In this document: positions 45,135 to 53,310 of the stretch, in pieces
How positions within the stretch are numbered: the first letter of the stretch is position 1
How the letters are laid out: the number at the start of each line of letters is the position of its first letter
DNA from: Paenibacillus radicibacter
GTDB lineage: Bacteria; Bacillota; Bacilli; Paenibacillales; NBRC-103111
DNA: 64,000 nucleotides
Direction: 5' to 3'
Assembly: GCF_024721995.1 (NCBI RefSeq)
Contig: NZ_JANQBC010000012.1
Coordinates: forward strand, 152,522-216,521
The notes under the pieces: model-generated
The model's database searches: none
Told to the model about the DNA's origin: nothing
What the model saw: only the letters and a program-made list of their open reading frames with translations
Translations under genes and position numbers: made by a program

Positions 45135-46019
45135 TTACGCTTGATTTTGAATGAATGCTACGACTTCTTCCGCTGTCGGCATTCCGGATTGTGCGCCTAG
45201 CTTTGTCGTCGATAGAGCTCCAACTGCGTTACCAAAGCGACAAGCTTCTTCTAGATCAAGTCCGCGAACAAGTGCACATGCAAGTCCTCCGTTGAAAGAG
45301 TCACCTGCTCCTGTTGTGTCGACAACATCCACTTTGTAAGCTGGAATCTGAATCTCTTGACCTGCCTTGGTAATGGTCACGCCTTGGCTGCCTTTCGTCA
45401 CGATAAGCTTACCTGCAAGCTCTTGCTCCTTGTGTGTTTGCTTTAACAACAACTGCTCATGTTCATTAGGAGTGATATAGTCTACTTTGCTAATCAATTC
45501 CGCAGTCAGTTCTTGAATTGGAGCTGGGTTTAAGATTACTTTCACGTTATTGGCATGAGCAATCTCGACTGCCTTCTCTACCGCTTCTAGCGGAATCTCA
45601 AGTTGAAGGACTAGAATATCGCTGTTTGCAATAACATCTCGCTTTGACTCTACAAAGTCTGCCGTAACTCTATAATTTGCAGCAGGAACCACAATAATAC
45701 TGTTATCTCCTTCTGCTACCGTAATGGATGCTGTTCCAGTCGAACCTGTAACCGGTTCCACATTCGTGACATCTACACCCTGTTTTTCAAGATGCACGAC
45801 TAGCTCTTTGCCAAATGTGTCTGTTCCTACACAACCGATAAGCTGTACATGTGCGCCAAGCCTTGCCGCAGCTACCGCTTGATTCGCCCCCTTGCCTCCA
45901 GGGTTCATGTGGAACTGTTCACCGAAGAGTGTTTCGCCGACTTGCGGAACTTGGGACGTGATCGTAACCAAGTCCATGTTGATACTTCCAACAATCGTAA
46001 CTCGAGGTTTGCGCTCCAT
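45135..46019 (-). CDS. rbsK: ribokinase
   Basis: This 294-residue PfkB-family kinase makes ribose 5-phosphate. The N-terminal motif GSINMDLV, the substrate-binding NPGGKGANQAVAAARLG and the catalytic DTTGAGDSFNGGLACALV (catalytic Asp) are intact. Slightly shorter than usual ribokinase but complete. It lies between the LacI regulator and nucleoside hydrolase. No rbs transporter genes are present, so it serves ribose released from nucleosides. Its product would enter the same pentose pool as RpiB. Confidence 0.93.
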   Translation of the reverse strand: MERKPRVTIVGSINMDLVTITSQVPQVGETLFGEQFHMNPGGKGANQAVAAARLGAHVQLIGCVGTDTFGKELVVHLEKQGVDVTNVEPVTGSTGTASITVAEGDNSIIVVPAANYRVTADFVESKRDVIANSDILVLQLEIPLEAVEKAVEIAHANNVKVILNPAPIQELTAELISKVDYITPNEHEQLLLKQTHKEQELAGKLIVTKGSQGVTITKAGQEIQIPAYKVDVVDTTGAGDSFNGGLACALVRGLDLEEACRFGNAVGALSTTKLGAQSGMPTAEEVVAFIQNQA

Positions 46020-46030
46020 ACTCCTACTCC

Positions 46031-47005
46031 TTATGTCGAATTTTTCTCTATTAACGTAACTTCTAATTTATAATATGTTTCATGAACTGGTTGTTGACCC
46101 ATGAGTCCTACCAGCATGTTCATTGCCGTTTCCCCTAACTCATAAATCGGTTGAGCGATGGTCGTAAGTTCGGGTGTTAACACATTCGTAAGTGCTATAC
46201 CGTCAAAACCCACAATCGACAGCTGCTCAGGGATTTTAATTCCAAGTTGGTGTGCAACTTTAATCGCACCAATTGCCATAATGTCATTCGCTGCAAAAAT
46301 ACCATCCACCTCAGGGTGACGCTTTAGCAAATCTAGCGTAGCTTCAACTGAAGTCTGCATATCATAGTCGCCATCAACAATATAGCTATCGCTATACCAT
46401 TCTTCCGCAGCTACCACTTCTTTATACCCTTCGAATCGTTCCTCCGCATTCACAACTCCATGTGTGCCGCGAATGTGAGCAATGCGTTTACAACCCTTCT
46501 TTTTTAAAAATTGAGTTGCTGCAACTGCACCGTTCTTATTCTCGACAACGATCGTCGGTAAGCCTCGGCTAATCTCGCGGTCAATGCTGACAACCGGCAT
46601 ATTCATAGCCTTAACCTGCTCAGCAGTAAGGGTATTGGATGAAATAATAATGCCATTCACATAGTTCTGCTGTAATACATCGAGATAACCTTGTTCCTTC
46701 TTACTATTCCCATCTGAATTGCATAAGATGACGTTGTAACCTAAATTCGAAGCAGTATCTTCCACTGCGCGAGCAAGCTCCGTAAAGAAAGGGTTCATAA
46801 TGTCTGGCACAATTAAACCAATCGTGCTCGACTGTTTCTTGAATAGGCTTCTAGCCACTTCATTGGGCTTATAATTGAGCTCGCTAATCGCTTTCTCAAC
46901 CTTTTCTCTTGTGTCACGCCCAACATAGCCTTTATCATTGAGCACCCTAGATACTGTAGCAACAGACACTCCAGCCATTTTTGCTACATCTTTAATCGAA
47001 GACAT
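46031..47005 (-). CDS. LacI family repressor of the nucleoside operon
   Basis: This 324-residue regulator has an N-terminal helix-turn-helix SSIKDVAKMAGVSVATVSRVLNDKG and a periplasmic-binding-protein type core (IGLIVPDIMNPFFTELARAVED), similar to RbsR/CcpA. The ATG at 47005 has GGAG seven bases ahead; 47023 is an in-frame alternative. It is the first gene of its operon. A perfect 12-base palindrome lies just upstream at the predicted start point, so autorepression lifted by a sugar or nucleoside is likely. Confidence 0.93.
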   Translation of the reverse strand: MSSIKDVAKMAGVSVATVSRVLNDKGYVGRDTREKVEKAISELNYKPNEVARSLFKKQSSTIGLIVPDIMNPFFTELARAVEDTASNLGYNVILCNSDGNSKKEQGYLDVLQQNYVNGIIISSNTLTAEQVKAMNMPVVSIDREISRGLPTIVVENKNGAVAATQFLKKKGCKRIAHIRGTHGVVNAEERFEGYKEVVAAEEWYSDSYIVDGDYDMQTSVEATLDLLKRHPEVDGIFAANDIMAIGAIKVAHQLGIKIPEQLSIVGFDGIALTNVLTPELTTIAQPIYELGETAMNMLVGLMGQQPVHETYYKLEVTLIEKNST

Positions 47006-47026
47006 ACACTCACTCCACTTCATTAG

Positions 47027-47038
47027 GTAACCGGTTAC
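47027..47038. promoter_or_regulatory. LacI-family operator
   Basis: The perfect palindrome GTAACCGGTTAC has the central CG typical of LacI-family sites and lies 22 bases before the repressor ATG, at the predicted transcription start. Confidence 0.75.
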
Positions 47039-47044
47039 ACATTC

Positions 47045-47073
47045 AATATACGACGGATTTAACCATTAGTCAA
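47045..47073 (-). promoter_or_regulatory. sigma-A promoter of the nucleoside operon
   Basis: On the minus strand TTGACT is followed by a 17-base spacer and TATATT. The start point would coincide with the right edge of the operator, so repressor binding would block initiation. Confidence 0.8.
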
Positions 47074-47091
47074 TAGCTTGTCTTGAAAAAA

Positions 47092-47105
47092 TGGTATCGC
47101 TTTCA
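47092..47105. promoter_or_regulatory. possible catabolite-responsive element
   Basis: TGGTATCGCTTTCA matches the CcpA site TGAAAGCGCTTTCA at 11 of 14 positions with the central CG intact. It lies upstream of the -35 box of the nucleoside operon and about 80 bases before the rightward stalk-protein gene, so it could act on either. Confidence 0.4.
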
Positions 47106-47184
47106 ATAAAGTTGACGATAAGAAGGTAATTTATTTTAAATATGGAATTAGTTAAATACACATCTATAAGGAGGCATACAAATC

Positions 47185-48138
47185 ATGAAGAAGATTAGTA
47201 TTACGGTGACTTTGGCACTTCTCATATTCGGTTGTAACTCCGCAATTGCACAAACACAGCAAGAAAAAATTACTGTTCAATTCAATCAAACAAACATAGT
47301 TGTAAATGGGAAACATTTCAACGCTGATAATTTAGTGTACAAAGGAACTACATATTTACCCATAAGAAGTTTAGCTGAACTATGGGACTTGGAAGTTAAC
47401 TACTATGAAGCTACAAAAACGGCTTACATCGGCCAACTACCTGTTGGTGAAGTTCCAACAAGTGTAATTAATCAATGGGAAAAAGAAGCCGCAAATATAA
47501 TGGATTCCGAGAATATACAACAAAAATCAACTCAAGATGTCGATGCTATATTTAATGATATCACGGTTAAAGTTCATGGAGATAAGATTGAGGCTAATAA
47601 TATTGTAATTAATGGACGTACCTTTGTACCGATGAGAGCGGCACTTGATATTCTTGGGATTCCTATCGGATATAACTCACAAACAGCAACAGCTTTTATA
47701 GGTGAATTCACGGAGTTTCAACTAACTACTAAACTTTATACTGAGCCAGCTATCGGAAAAAGAAAAGGAATGTTTAAACTAAAAGGGCATGAGTTTGAAC
47801 ATGTAGCAAATATTTATTATCGAGTAGAAGGCAGTATGCTGCGGGTTGAATCAGAAGATATACGGGAAGTAGATCTAAATAAGTTAATAGCTTGGACAGA
47901 TGATAAAGGAAAGAAAAGAACCAACACGGTTGGAGAAATATATGAAGTTTTCGGCACTTTTAGCGAGTATACCTCAGATTGGTTCCTAGAGCACTTTGGA
48001 GACCTTTATACGGATTGGATAAGTGTAAGTACCATTAATGCAGAGAAAATTGTAAGTGATTATCTAGATAAAACAGGGGAACTAAAAATAACCAACAAGG
48101 TTACTCTAACTCCTGATGCAGTTTTAGTTTTTGAATAA
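47185..48138 (+). CDS. secreted protein with two copper-amine-oxidase-type stalk domains
   Basis: This 317-residue protein has an N-terminal signal sequence (LALLIFGCNSAIA; Cys17 could be a poor lipobox). Two stalk-like repeats follow: one around residues 35-85 (VVNGKHFNADNLVYKGTTYLPIRSLAEL) and one around 135-185 (IVINGRTFVPMRAALDILG). The last 130 residues match no family I know. Codon use is more AT-rich than its neighbours. AAGGAGG precedes the ATG. A single-gene unit between the nucleoside operon and a convergent deacetylase gene. Function is unknown. Confidence 0.75.
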   Translation: MKKISITVTLALLIFGCNSAIAQTQQEKITVQFNQTNIVVNGKHFNADNLVYKGTTYLPIRSLAELWDLEVNYYEATKTAYIGQLPVGEVPTSVINQWEKEAANIMDSENIQQKSTQDVDAIFNDITVKVHGDKIEANNIVINGRTFVPMRAALDILGIPIGYNSQTATAFIGEFTEFQLTTKLYTEPAIGKRKGMFKLKGHEFEHVANIYYRVEGSMLRVESEDIREVDLNKLIAWTDDKGKKRTNTVGEIYEVFGTFSEYTSDWFLEHFGDLYTDWISVSTINAEKIVSDYLDKTGELKITNKVTLTPDAVLVFE

Positions 48139-48155
48139 AAATATATCGATTCTTT

Positions 48156-48179
48156 GCACCGTAACGGGTGCTTTTTCTT
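48156..48179 (+). terminator. terminator of the stalk-domain gene
   Basis: GCACCG / CGGGTGC with a three-base loop, followed by UUUUUCUUU. Confidence 0.8.
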
Positions 48180-48218
48180 TGACCCTATCAACATATAGAT
48201 ATCACGATGGATTACCAC

Positions 48219-48248
48219 AAAAAAACCGCCCACATCCCTGTAGGCGGT
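48219..48248 (-). terminator. terminator of the YdjC-type gene
   Basis: ACCGCC / GGCGGT on the minus strand followed by UUUUUUUG, 19 bases beyond the stop codon. Confidence 0.85.
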
Positions 48249-48266
48249 ACTCCCCAAACCTATATA

Positions 48267-49172
48267 TTAGACAAGCCCGCGCTGGGCGTCTCTTAAGTTG
48301 CGATAACTAATTTTCTTAATCCCTTCGGCAGCAATTAACTCCTGAATCTCTGGATCAAGGAACAGCTGTCTTTCCATTTCACGCTTAGCGGCATATGGCA
48401 TGATTGCATCGAGTTCTGACGTCACCGTACCCGGATGAATCAATATCTCTGATATACCCGCACGGAGTCCACGAATAATGTTCATCATCTGTAGCTTCAC
48501 GTCTTCATACGTTTCACCCGCTTGTGTCGCAAATGGTAGTTGATACAGATCATCAATGATCATGATGCCTTTCGCTTCGGCTGAGCGTACACGCTTTTCA
48601 GCAAGTAATGCCACTTGGCTAAGCAGATGAATGCCTGCGAATCGACGCGGTAATCGCAGCGGAAGTTCATAATACTTACAAGCTTCGAACACCGTCTCTA
48701 GAAAGTCTTTTCCCGTCGTCAGCCCATATAAGCTGCCCATATGAATGTCTAGATGTGTTGGGTCTACACCCCAAGCAATCGCTTGTTCAATTTGGTTAAA
48801 AATCTCTTTACGCACGTGCGCCGCATCGGCATGAGACTCAAACTCAAAGCACGTTTCTGGGAAGAACCCCTCATGTGTTGCAAGTGTGTAAACGCTGTCA
48901 AGACTCGATACAGGACCCCATTTATAGAGCGGCCACTCACTCGTAAATGTTAGATGAACACCAACATCCAAGTGATCGTGATCCCTGCTAAATACCGCTG
49001 CTTCCTTCGCCCACGGGCAAGGTACCATCAATGTTGCTGAGGACACGGCGCCGGACAATAGAAGCTCTTGAATGGCTAAATTACTCGTATGACACATTCC
49101 ATAATCATCGGCATTTACAATAAGTAACCGATCTTCAGGTGAAAACCCCATCTTTTCCTGCTGCATAGTCAT
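48267..49172 (-). CDS. YdjC/ChbG family carbohydrate deacetylase
   Basis: This 301-residue protein belongs to the YdjC family; characterised members (ChbG) remove an acetyl group from chitooligosaccharides. Metal ligands and catalytic Asp are visible in LLIVNADDYGM, DVGVHLTFT and PTHLDIHMGSLYG. GGGAGG lies eight bases before the ATG. It stands alone between the stalk-domain gene and the second serS; no chitin or chitobiose genes are adjacent, so the substrate is open. Confidence 0.88.
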   Translation of the reverse strand: MTMQQEKMGFSPEDRLLIVNADDYGMCHTSNLAIQELLLSGAVSSATLMVPCPWAKEAAVFSRDHDHLDVGVHLTFTSEWPLYKWGPVSSLDSVYTLATHEGFFPETCFEFESHADAAHVRKEIFNQIEQAIAWGVDPTHLDIHMGSLYGLTTGKDFLETVFEACKYYELPLRLPRRFAGIHLLSQVALLAEKRVRSAEAKGIMIIDDLYQLPFATQAGETYEDVKLQMMNIIRGLRAGISEILIHPGTVTSELDAIMPYAAKREMERQLFLDPEIQELIAAEGIKKISYRNLRDAQRGLV

Positions 49173-49217
49173 TAGTTGAACCTCCCATATTATCCGTGTA
49201 TCCTTCTACTTTGTTCC

Positions 49218-49254
49218 AAAAGAAGCACAGCCTGTCAAAAACTGTGCTCTTTTA
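49218..49254 (-). terminator. terminator of the second serS gene
   Basis: AAAAGAGCACAG / CTGTGCTTCTTTT on the minus strand, about 45 bases past the stop codon. Confidence 0.75.
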
Positions 49255-49296
49255 GAATTATTATAATGCAAGATAATTGGTAATGTAAGCGTTATT

Positions 49297-50586
49297 TTAA
49301 AGTTCAACTATTCTGATAATTGCCTCACGATTCCCCATGTACGGACGCAATGCTTTCGGAATATAGATCGAGCCATCTGGCTGTTGATGGTTTTCTAACA
49401 AAGGAATTAAAATCCGCGGCGATGCCACCGCTGTATTGTTGAGTGTGTGGCAATATTGCAGCTTGCCTTCCTTGTCACGGTAGCGTATATTCGAACGTCT
49501 CGCCTGAAAATCATGCAAATTCGACGACGAATGCGTCTCCCCATAGCTATCTCTGCTCGGCATCCAAGTCTCGATATCATACTGTTTGTACGTCTTCTGC
49601 GACATATCCCCTGTACATACCGCCACCAAGCGATACGGTAGCTCTAACATCTGTAGTATTGCCTCTGCATGCTGCGTCATTTCTTCAAGTAGTCGCTCCG
49701 ACACCTCTGGATTATTTTCGCAAAATAGCACTTGTTCAACTTTCGCAAACTGATGCACCCGGTACAAACCGCGGACGTCCTTGCCTGCCGAACCTACCTC
49801 ACTACGGAAGCAAGTCGACACCCCTGCCATACGAATCGGCTCTTCCAGATCGACGATCTCATCGCGATAATACGACACAAGCGGCACTTCCGATGTGCCT
49901 ACGAGCCATTTGCCTTCATCGTACATCTTAAACGTCGTATCTTCTCCCAGCGGGAAGAAACCTGTTCCATCAAGTGCCTCTGCACGCACAATTAGAGGTA
50001 CATCCATCGGTGTAAATCCGCGTTCAACCAAGTAATCCAGTGTCATCTGCTGCACTGCACGGTGCAAGAGCAATCCATCGCCTTTGAGAAAATAATTCCG
50101 CGTTCCTGCGACTTTCACCCCGCGTGGAATATCGATCATTCCGTGCTTCTCACCAAGTGTTACATGATCCAAGAATTCATAATCAAATTCCGGAATATCC
50201 CCAACCCGCTTCACTTCCACATTATCGGCATCCGACTCACCGATCGGCGTATCAGGTGCTACCACATTCGGCACCAGTTGCATCATCTGACCAAACTCTG
50301 CTTCCACAAGCGCAAGATCCGCTTCAACTACCGTTAATTGCTCGTTAACCCCTTTGACCTGCTCCCGAATTCCAGCAATCTCGCCTTGCTTTCCCTCTCT
50401 CACTAGTACGCTAATCTGCTGCGACAAGCTGTTCCGCTGGCTTCTCAAACCTTCCACCATCTGCAACAACTCCCGCTTCTTCTCATCACATACGAGCAGA
50501 TCTGGAATCGAAATTGCAATCCTCTTCTGTTGTGCTACCTCTTGAATGACATCTGCGTGTTCACGAATAAATCGAATATCTAACAT
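49297..50586 (-). CDS. serS2: second seryl-tRNA synthetase, T-box controlled
   Basis: This is a complete 429-residue class II SerRS with an N-terminal coiled-coil arm (about residues 30-105). Motif 2 is STCFRSEVGSAGKDVRGLYRVHQ and motif 3 is LNNTAVASPRILIPLLENHQ. It differs clearly from the ordinary SerRS at 55706-57004; motif 3 there reads [19 protein letters not shown]. The start is ATG 50586 after AAAGGGG. A T-box leader directly upstream means it is induced when seryl-tRNA is uncharged. It may serve as a backup or as a resistant enzyme against a SerRS-targeting inhibitor (inference). Confidence 0.93.
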   Translation of the reverse strand: MLDIRFIREHADVIQEVAQQKRIAISIPDLLVCDEKKRELLQMVEGLRSQRNSLSQQISVLVREGKQGEIAGIREQVKGVNEQLTVVEADLALVEAEFGQMMQLVPNVVAPDTPIGESDADNVEVKRVGDIPEFDYEFLDHVTLGEKHGMIDIPRGVKVAGTRNYFLKGDGLLLHRAVQQMTLDYLVERGFTPMDVPLIVRAEALDGTGFFPLGEDTTFKMYDEGKWLVGTSEVPLVSYYRDEIVDLEEPIRMAGVSTCFRSEVGSAGKDVRGLYRVHQFAKVEQVLFCENNPEVSERLLEEMTQHAEAILQMLELPYRLVAVCTGDMSQKTYKQYDIETWMPSRDSYGETHSSSNLHDFQARRSNIRYRDKEGKLQYCHTLNNTAVASPRILIPLLENHQQPDGSIYIPKALRPYMGNREAIIRIVEL

Positions 50587-50616
50587 ATACACCGCGCCCC
50601 TTTGTTTATAAAAATA

Positions 50617-50850
50617 CAAAAAACGCCCTCATCCGATTGGGACGAGGAGCGTTTGCTCGCGGTGCCACCCAACTTGATCAGCCTCTTCTTTTATAGAAAA
50701 AGAACTGCTGATCCTCTTGGTTCCGCGATAACGGGCGGTGCCGGTTTATTTAGGGAGTACGTATAAGAGATCATTCCCTTACGACTCTGGTCAAAAACGC
50801 CTCCGAGTTGGATGCTCTTCATAGGCATAGTCACGATATCTGATAATTTG
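50617..50850 (-). promoter_or_regulatory. T-box riboswitch of the second serS
   Basis: The minus strand carries the T-box signature GGGTGGCACCGCG (50658-50670). A terminator follows: AACGCTCCTCGTCC / GGATGAGGGCGTT then six U. Stem III-type sequence ACCGCCCGTTATCGCGG is at about 50725-50740. Uncharged cognate tRNA stabilises the alternative antiterminator. I could not assign the specifier codon with confidence; a UCU lies on the 3' side of stem I. The downstream gene argues for a serine codon. Confidence 0.92.
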
Positions 50851-50856
50851 TTACTT

Positions 50857-50885
50857 AGTATACTCACTTTGGCAAGAAAGATCAA
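50857..50885 (-). promoter_or_regulatory. sigma-A promoter of the T-box/serS2 transcript
   Basis: TTGATC, 17-base spacer, TATACT on the minus strand, just ahead of the T-box stem I. Confidence 0.75.
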
Positions 50886-50996
50886 TAGCTACCTTTCTCA
50901 CAGGTATGATAAATTTATTTTATAAAAACTAGTGTTTAGACATGCAGGGTTGTACCGAACTAATTTCGTCTATTCAGTGGAAAGGAGGGAGAGACC

Positions 50997-51560
50997 ATCG
51001 ATGAACATCATCTCGTCAAGCAGATCTTAGCAGGCAATCAGGACGCGTTTCGTCATCTTGTCGATACATATCGTACTATGATTTATCAGCTTGCTTATTC
51101 CGTTCTGAAACATCCAGGAGATGCAGAAGATGCAACTCAAGAAATTTTTGTTCAGATTCACCGTGCTCTCCCTCAGTACGAATATAAAGGACTTCGCACT
51201 TGGATGAGCCGCATTGCCATTAACAAAGCGATCGACCATCGACGTAAACTGCTCAGAGCGCGTGAACAAGCCATAATCCATCAAGAGCAGCTTGCTCGAG
51301 CACAGGATACTTCCGTCTTTAGCCCTCATACCGTCGTGGAGCAAGCTATTCACGTCCAAGAGACGAGGGAATATGTTCATGAACAACTACAGACCGTCCC
51401 TGATAATTACAGAGAAGTTGTTGTCGATTATTATTTTAAGGAAAAATCATACCAAGAAATTGCTGATGAACAGGGAATCTCGACTAAAACCGTGGAATCC
51501 AAGCTGTACCGTGCTAAGAAGTGGATACGCAATCGCTGGAAGGAGGAAGATTTTCGATGA
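50997..51560 (+). CDS. ECF-type RNA polymerase sigma factor, apparent ATC start
   Basis: Regions 2 and 4 of an ECF sigma factor are intact: QDAFRHLVDTYRTMIYQLAY, then DAEDATQEIFVQIHRAL, and region 4 PDNYREVVVDYYFKEKSYQEIADEQGIS. The first in-frame ATG (51078) would remove the N-terminal part of region 2. The family start instead matches IDEHHLVKQILAGNQ. Its first codon is ATC at 50997, seven bases after the perfect site AAAGGAGGG. No ATG, GTG or TTG is in frame there. The stop overlaps the anti-sigma start (ATGA). Total length would be 187 residues. Confidence 0.85.
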   Translation: MDEHHLVKQILAGNQDAFRHLVDTYRTMIYQLAYSVLKHPGDAEDATQEIFVQIHRALPQYEYKGLRTWMSRIAINKAIDHRRKLLRAREQAIIHQEQLARAQDTSVFSPHTVVEQAIHVQETREYVHEQLQTVPDNYREVVVDYYFKEKSYQEIADEQGISTKTVESKLYRAKKWIRNRWKEEDFR

Positions 51561-52021
51561 AACATGTTGATGCAAATACGTGGTACCCATACATCCAAGG
51601 GGAACTGGATAGAGAGGTCATGCTCTTGCTGGAAGAACACCTCTATCGCTGTCCTGACTGCTTGGAAACCTATTTGTCCTGTGTGGAGCAACTTTCATCC
51701 AATCTACCCACTCCTGTCGATCCTGTTACGCTTACCAATTCCATTATGGAACAAATTGAAGTACCTACTGTCAGCTTACCTACCAAGCAGCATCCTAAGA
51801 AACCGGCTTCTGATCGTACACGAATGCTTCGTAATTACTTTATCGCTGCTGCCGCAACCATTTTGCTGATGTTCACTGGTATATTCCAAGCCATCTTCCA
51901 GCAAGTAGATGATTTTCGGCATAACCCTTCCAACAATGTTAGCAGAGTGAGTGACCAGCTCGTTGAACAAACCATTCGCTTCCTAAAAGTCGCTCCACCT
52001 AAAGATCCAAATTCAAACTAA
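51557..52021 (+). CDS. anti-sigma factor with zinc-binding N-terminus
   Basis: This protein of 154 residues has an N-terminal ZAS-type domain (residues 1-45; HLYRCPDCLETYLSC holds the H-x3-C-x2-C motif). A linker and a single membrane helix (about residues 100-122, FIAAAATILLMFTGIFQAIF) follow. The outside domain is only about 30 residues, too small for a typical sensor. AAGGAGG precedes the ATG, which overlaps the sigma stop codon. It should hold the sigma factor at the membrane. Confidence 0.88.
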   Translation: MKHVDANTWYPYIQGELDREVMLLLEEHLYRCPDCLETYLSCVEQLSSNLPTPVDPVTLTNSIMEQIEVPTVSLPTKQHPKKPASDRTRMLRNYFIAAAATILLMFTGIFQAIFQQVDDFRHNPSNNVSRVSDQLVEQTIRFLKVAPPKDPNSN

Positions 52022-52051
52022 TATGTACTTATATACAAAGGAGGTTTTTTC

Positions 52052-53239
52052 TTGAATCCCTATCCAAGCTTTATCAATTACTTCTCTGCCCTTTTCCCCG
52101 GACTTGGTCATTCCTTGATCGGCAGGCATACACGTGCAATGGCCTATGGCATCCCTTTCTGGGGTGTTGTTGTCCTGTTTTTCTTTTTAATCTCTGTACG
52201 CGCACATGAAGGTGCTTTTGTTTTCTTCTTTCTAGATATCGCCCTGTGGGTCATCTGCTTAATCGATACACTCATTTGTATTAATCAAGAGCGGACGAAG
52301 TATCTTATGCATAACATGCATGCATATGCCAATCCACTCGATCCGAATGTGCCGCCAATCTATGCAAATCCATACATGAACGGTTCACAGCATTCCGCTC
52401 ACTCCTATGGTCCTATGCCTTATGAACAGCCGCTTTATCCGACACAGACAGGTACAGCCAAAATCATATTCCTATCGATCATCCCAGGTATCGCGCATTT
52501 CTATATGGGGCTTATGAAACGTGGACTCACGACGATGGCTTTATTCTTCAGTGTACCGATCTTCTTAAGCTTTGTAAGTGGCATGACTGGGCGTGGCGGC
52601 TTTATGGGCTTCCTGCTCATTATGCCTGTGATCTGGTTCTACTCCCTATTTGACGCCTTTCACTTGTACCGTAAGAAGATGCAAGGTGAACGGATCAGCG
52701 ATCAATCCTTTTTCGAAGATTTTTATCAGAACCGTCCTTATGACACGAAGAATCGTACAATCGCGACACTACTTTCTATTTTCCCAGGAGCAGGTCATTT
52801 ATATCTCGGCGCACAAAAACGCGGGATTCAACTCATGATCGTATTCCTAGTATCCTTATATCTCATGGACATGATGCGCCTGTCGATTTTCTTATTCCTT
52901 GTACCGATCATCTGGTTCTTCGCGTTTTTTGATTCACTACAGCTCATTTCAAAGTATGAAACATACGGTGTTGAGGATCGTCCTGTTATTAGTGGATATT
53001 TAACGAATTACCGCAAATGGATTGGACTTGGCATGATATTTATCGCGTTCTACTTTGTCTTTGAACGTTTAGGCGGCGTTGTATTCCGAACTTTTTTCGA
53101 TATCGATTATAATCAGTGGAACAAAATTTATTTCATTGTTAAAGACTACATGCAAGTCATATTTGTAGCTGCAATCTTCATTATTGGCGGGTTGTTCCTG
53201 CTGCTTCGCAAGAAAAGCCCTTCTGCTTTTGAAGAGTGA
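52052..53239 (+). CDS. polytopic membrane protein with three TM2-like repeats
   Basis: This 395-residue protein holds three copies of a two-helix unit beginning P-G-x-G/A-H-x-Y/L-x-G-x-x-x-R: FPGLGHSLIGRHTRAMAYGIPF, IPGIAHFYMGLMKRGLTTMALF and FPGAGHLYLGAQKRGIQLMIVF. Units are about residues 14-80, 140-215 and 243-305. Two further helices follow (about 325-385). The unit resembles TM2-domain hairpins. The start is TTG after AAAGGAGG. It is the third gene of the sigma/anti-sigma operon, so may sense or respond to membrane stress. No named family recognised. Confidence 0.8.
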   Translation: MNPYPSFINYFSALFPGLGHSLIGRHTRAMAYGIPFWGVVVLFFFLISVRAHEGAFVFFFLDIALWVICLIDTLICINQERTKYLMHNMHAYANPLDPNVPPIYANPYMNGSQHSAHSYGPMPYEQPLYPTQTGTAKIIFLSIIPGIAHFYMGLMKRGLTTMALFFSVPIFLSFVSGMTGRGGFMGFLLIMPVIWFYSLFDAFHLYRKKMQGERISDQSFFEDFYQNRPYDTKNRTIATLLSIFPGAGHLYLGAQKRGIQLMIVFLVSLYLMDMMRLSIFLFLVPIIWFFAFFDSLQLISKYETYGVEDRPVISGYLTNYRKWIGLGMIFIAFYFVFERLGGVVFRTFFDIDYNQWNKIYFIVKDYMQVIFVAAIFIIGGLFLLLRKKSPSAFEE

Positions 53240-53252
53240 AGAGTAATGATCT

Positions 53253-53289
53253 AAGGTTCGTATCTTTATAAGGTGCGGACCTTTTTATT
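53253..53289 (+). terminator. terminator of the sigma/anti-sigma operon
   Basis: AAGGTTCG / CGGACCTT followed by UUUUAUU, 13 bases after the stop codon. Confidence 0.75.
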
Positions 53290-53310
53290 ATTCAATCATC
53301 TATATACATA

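Noticed and set aside
50761..50800. Assignment of the T-box specifier as UCU
   Set aside because: The stem I fold by eye is ambiguous and the base after the triplet is not the usual purine, so the codon is left open.
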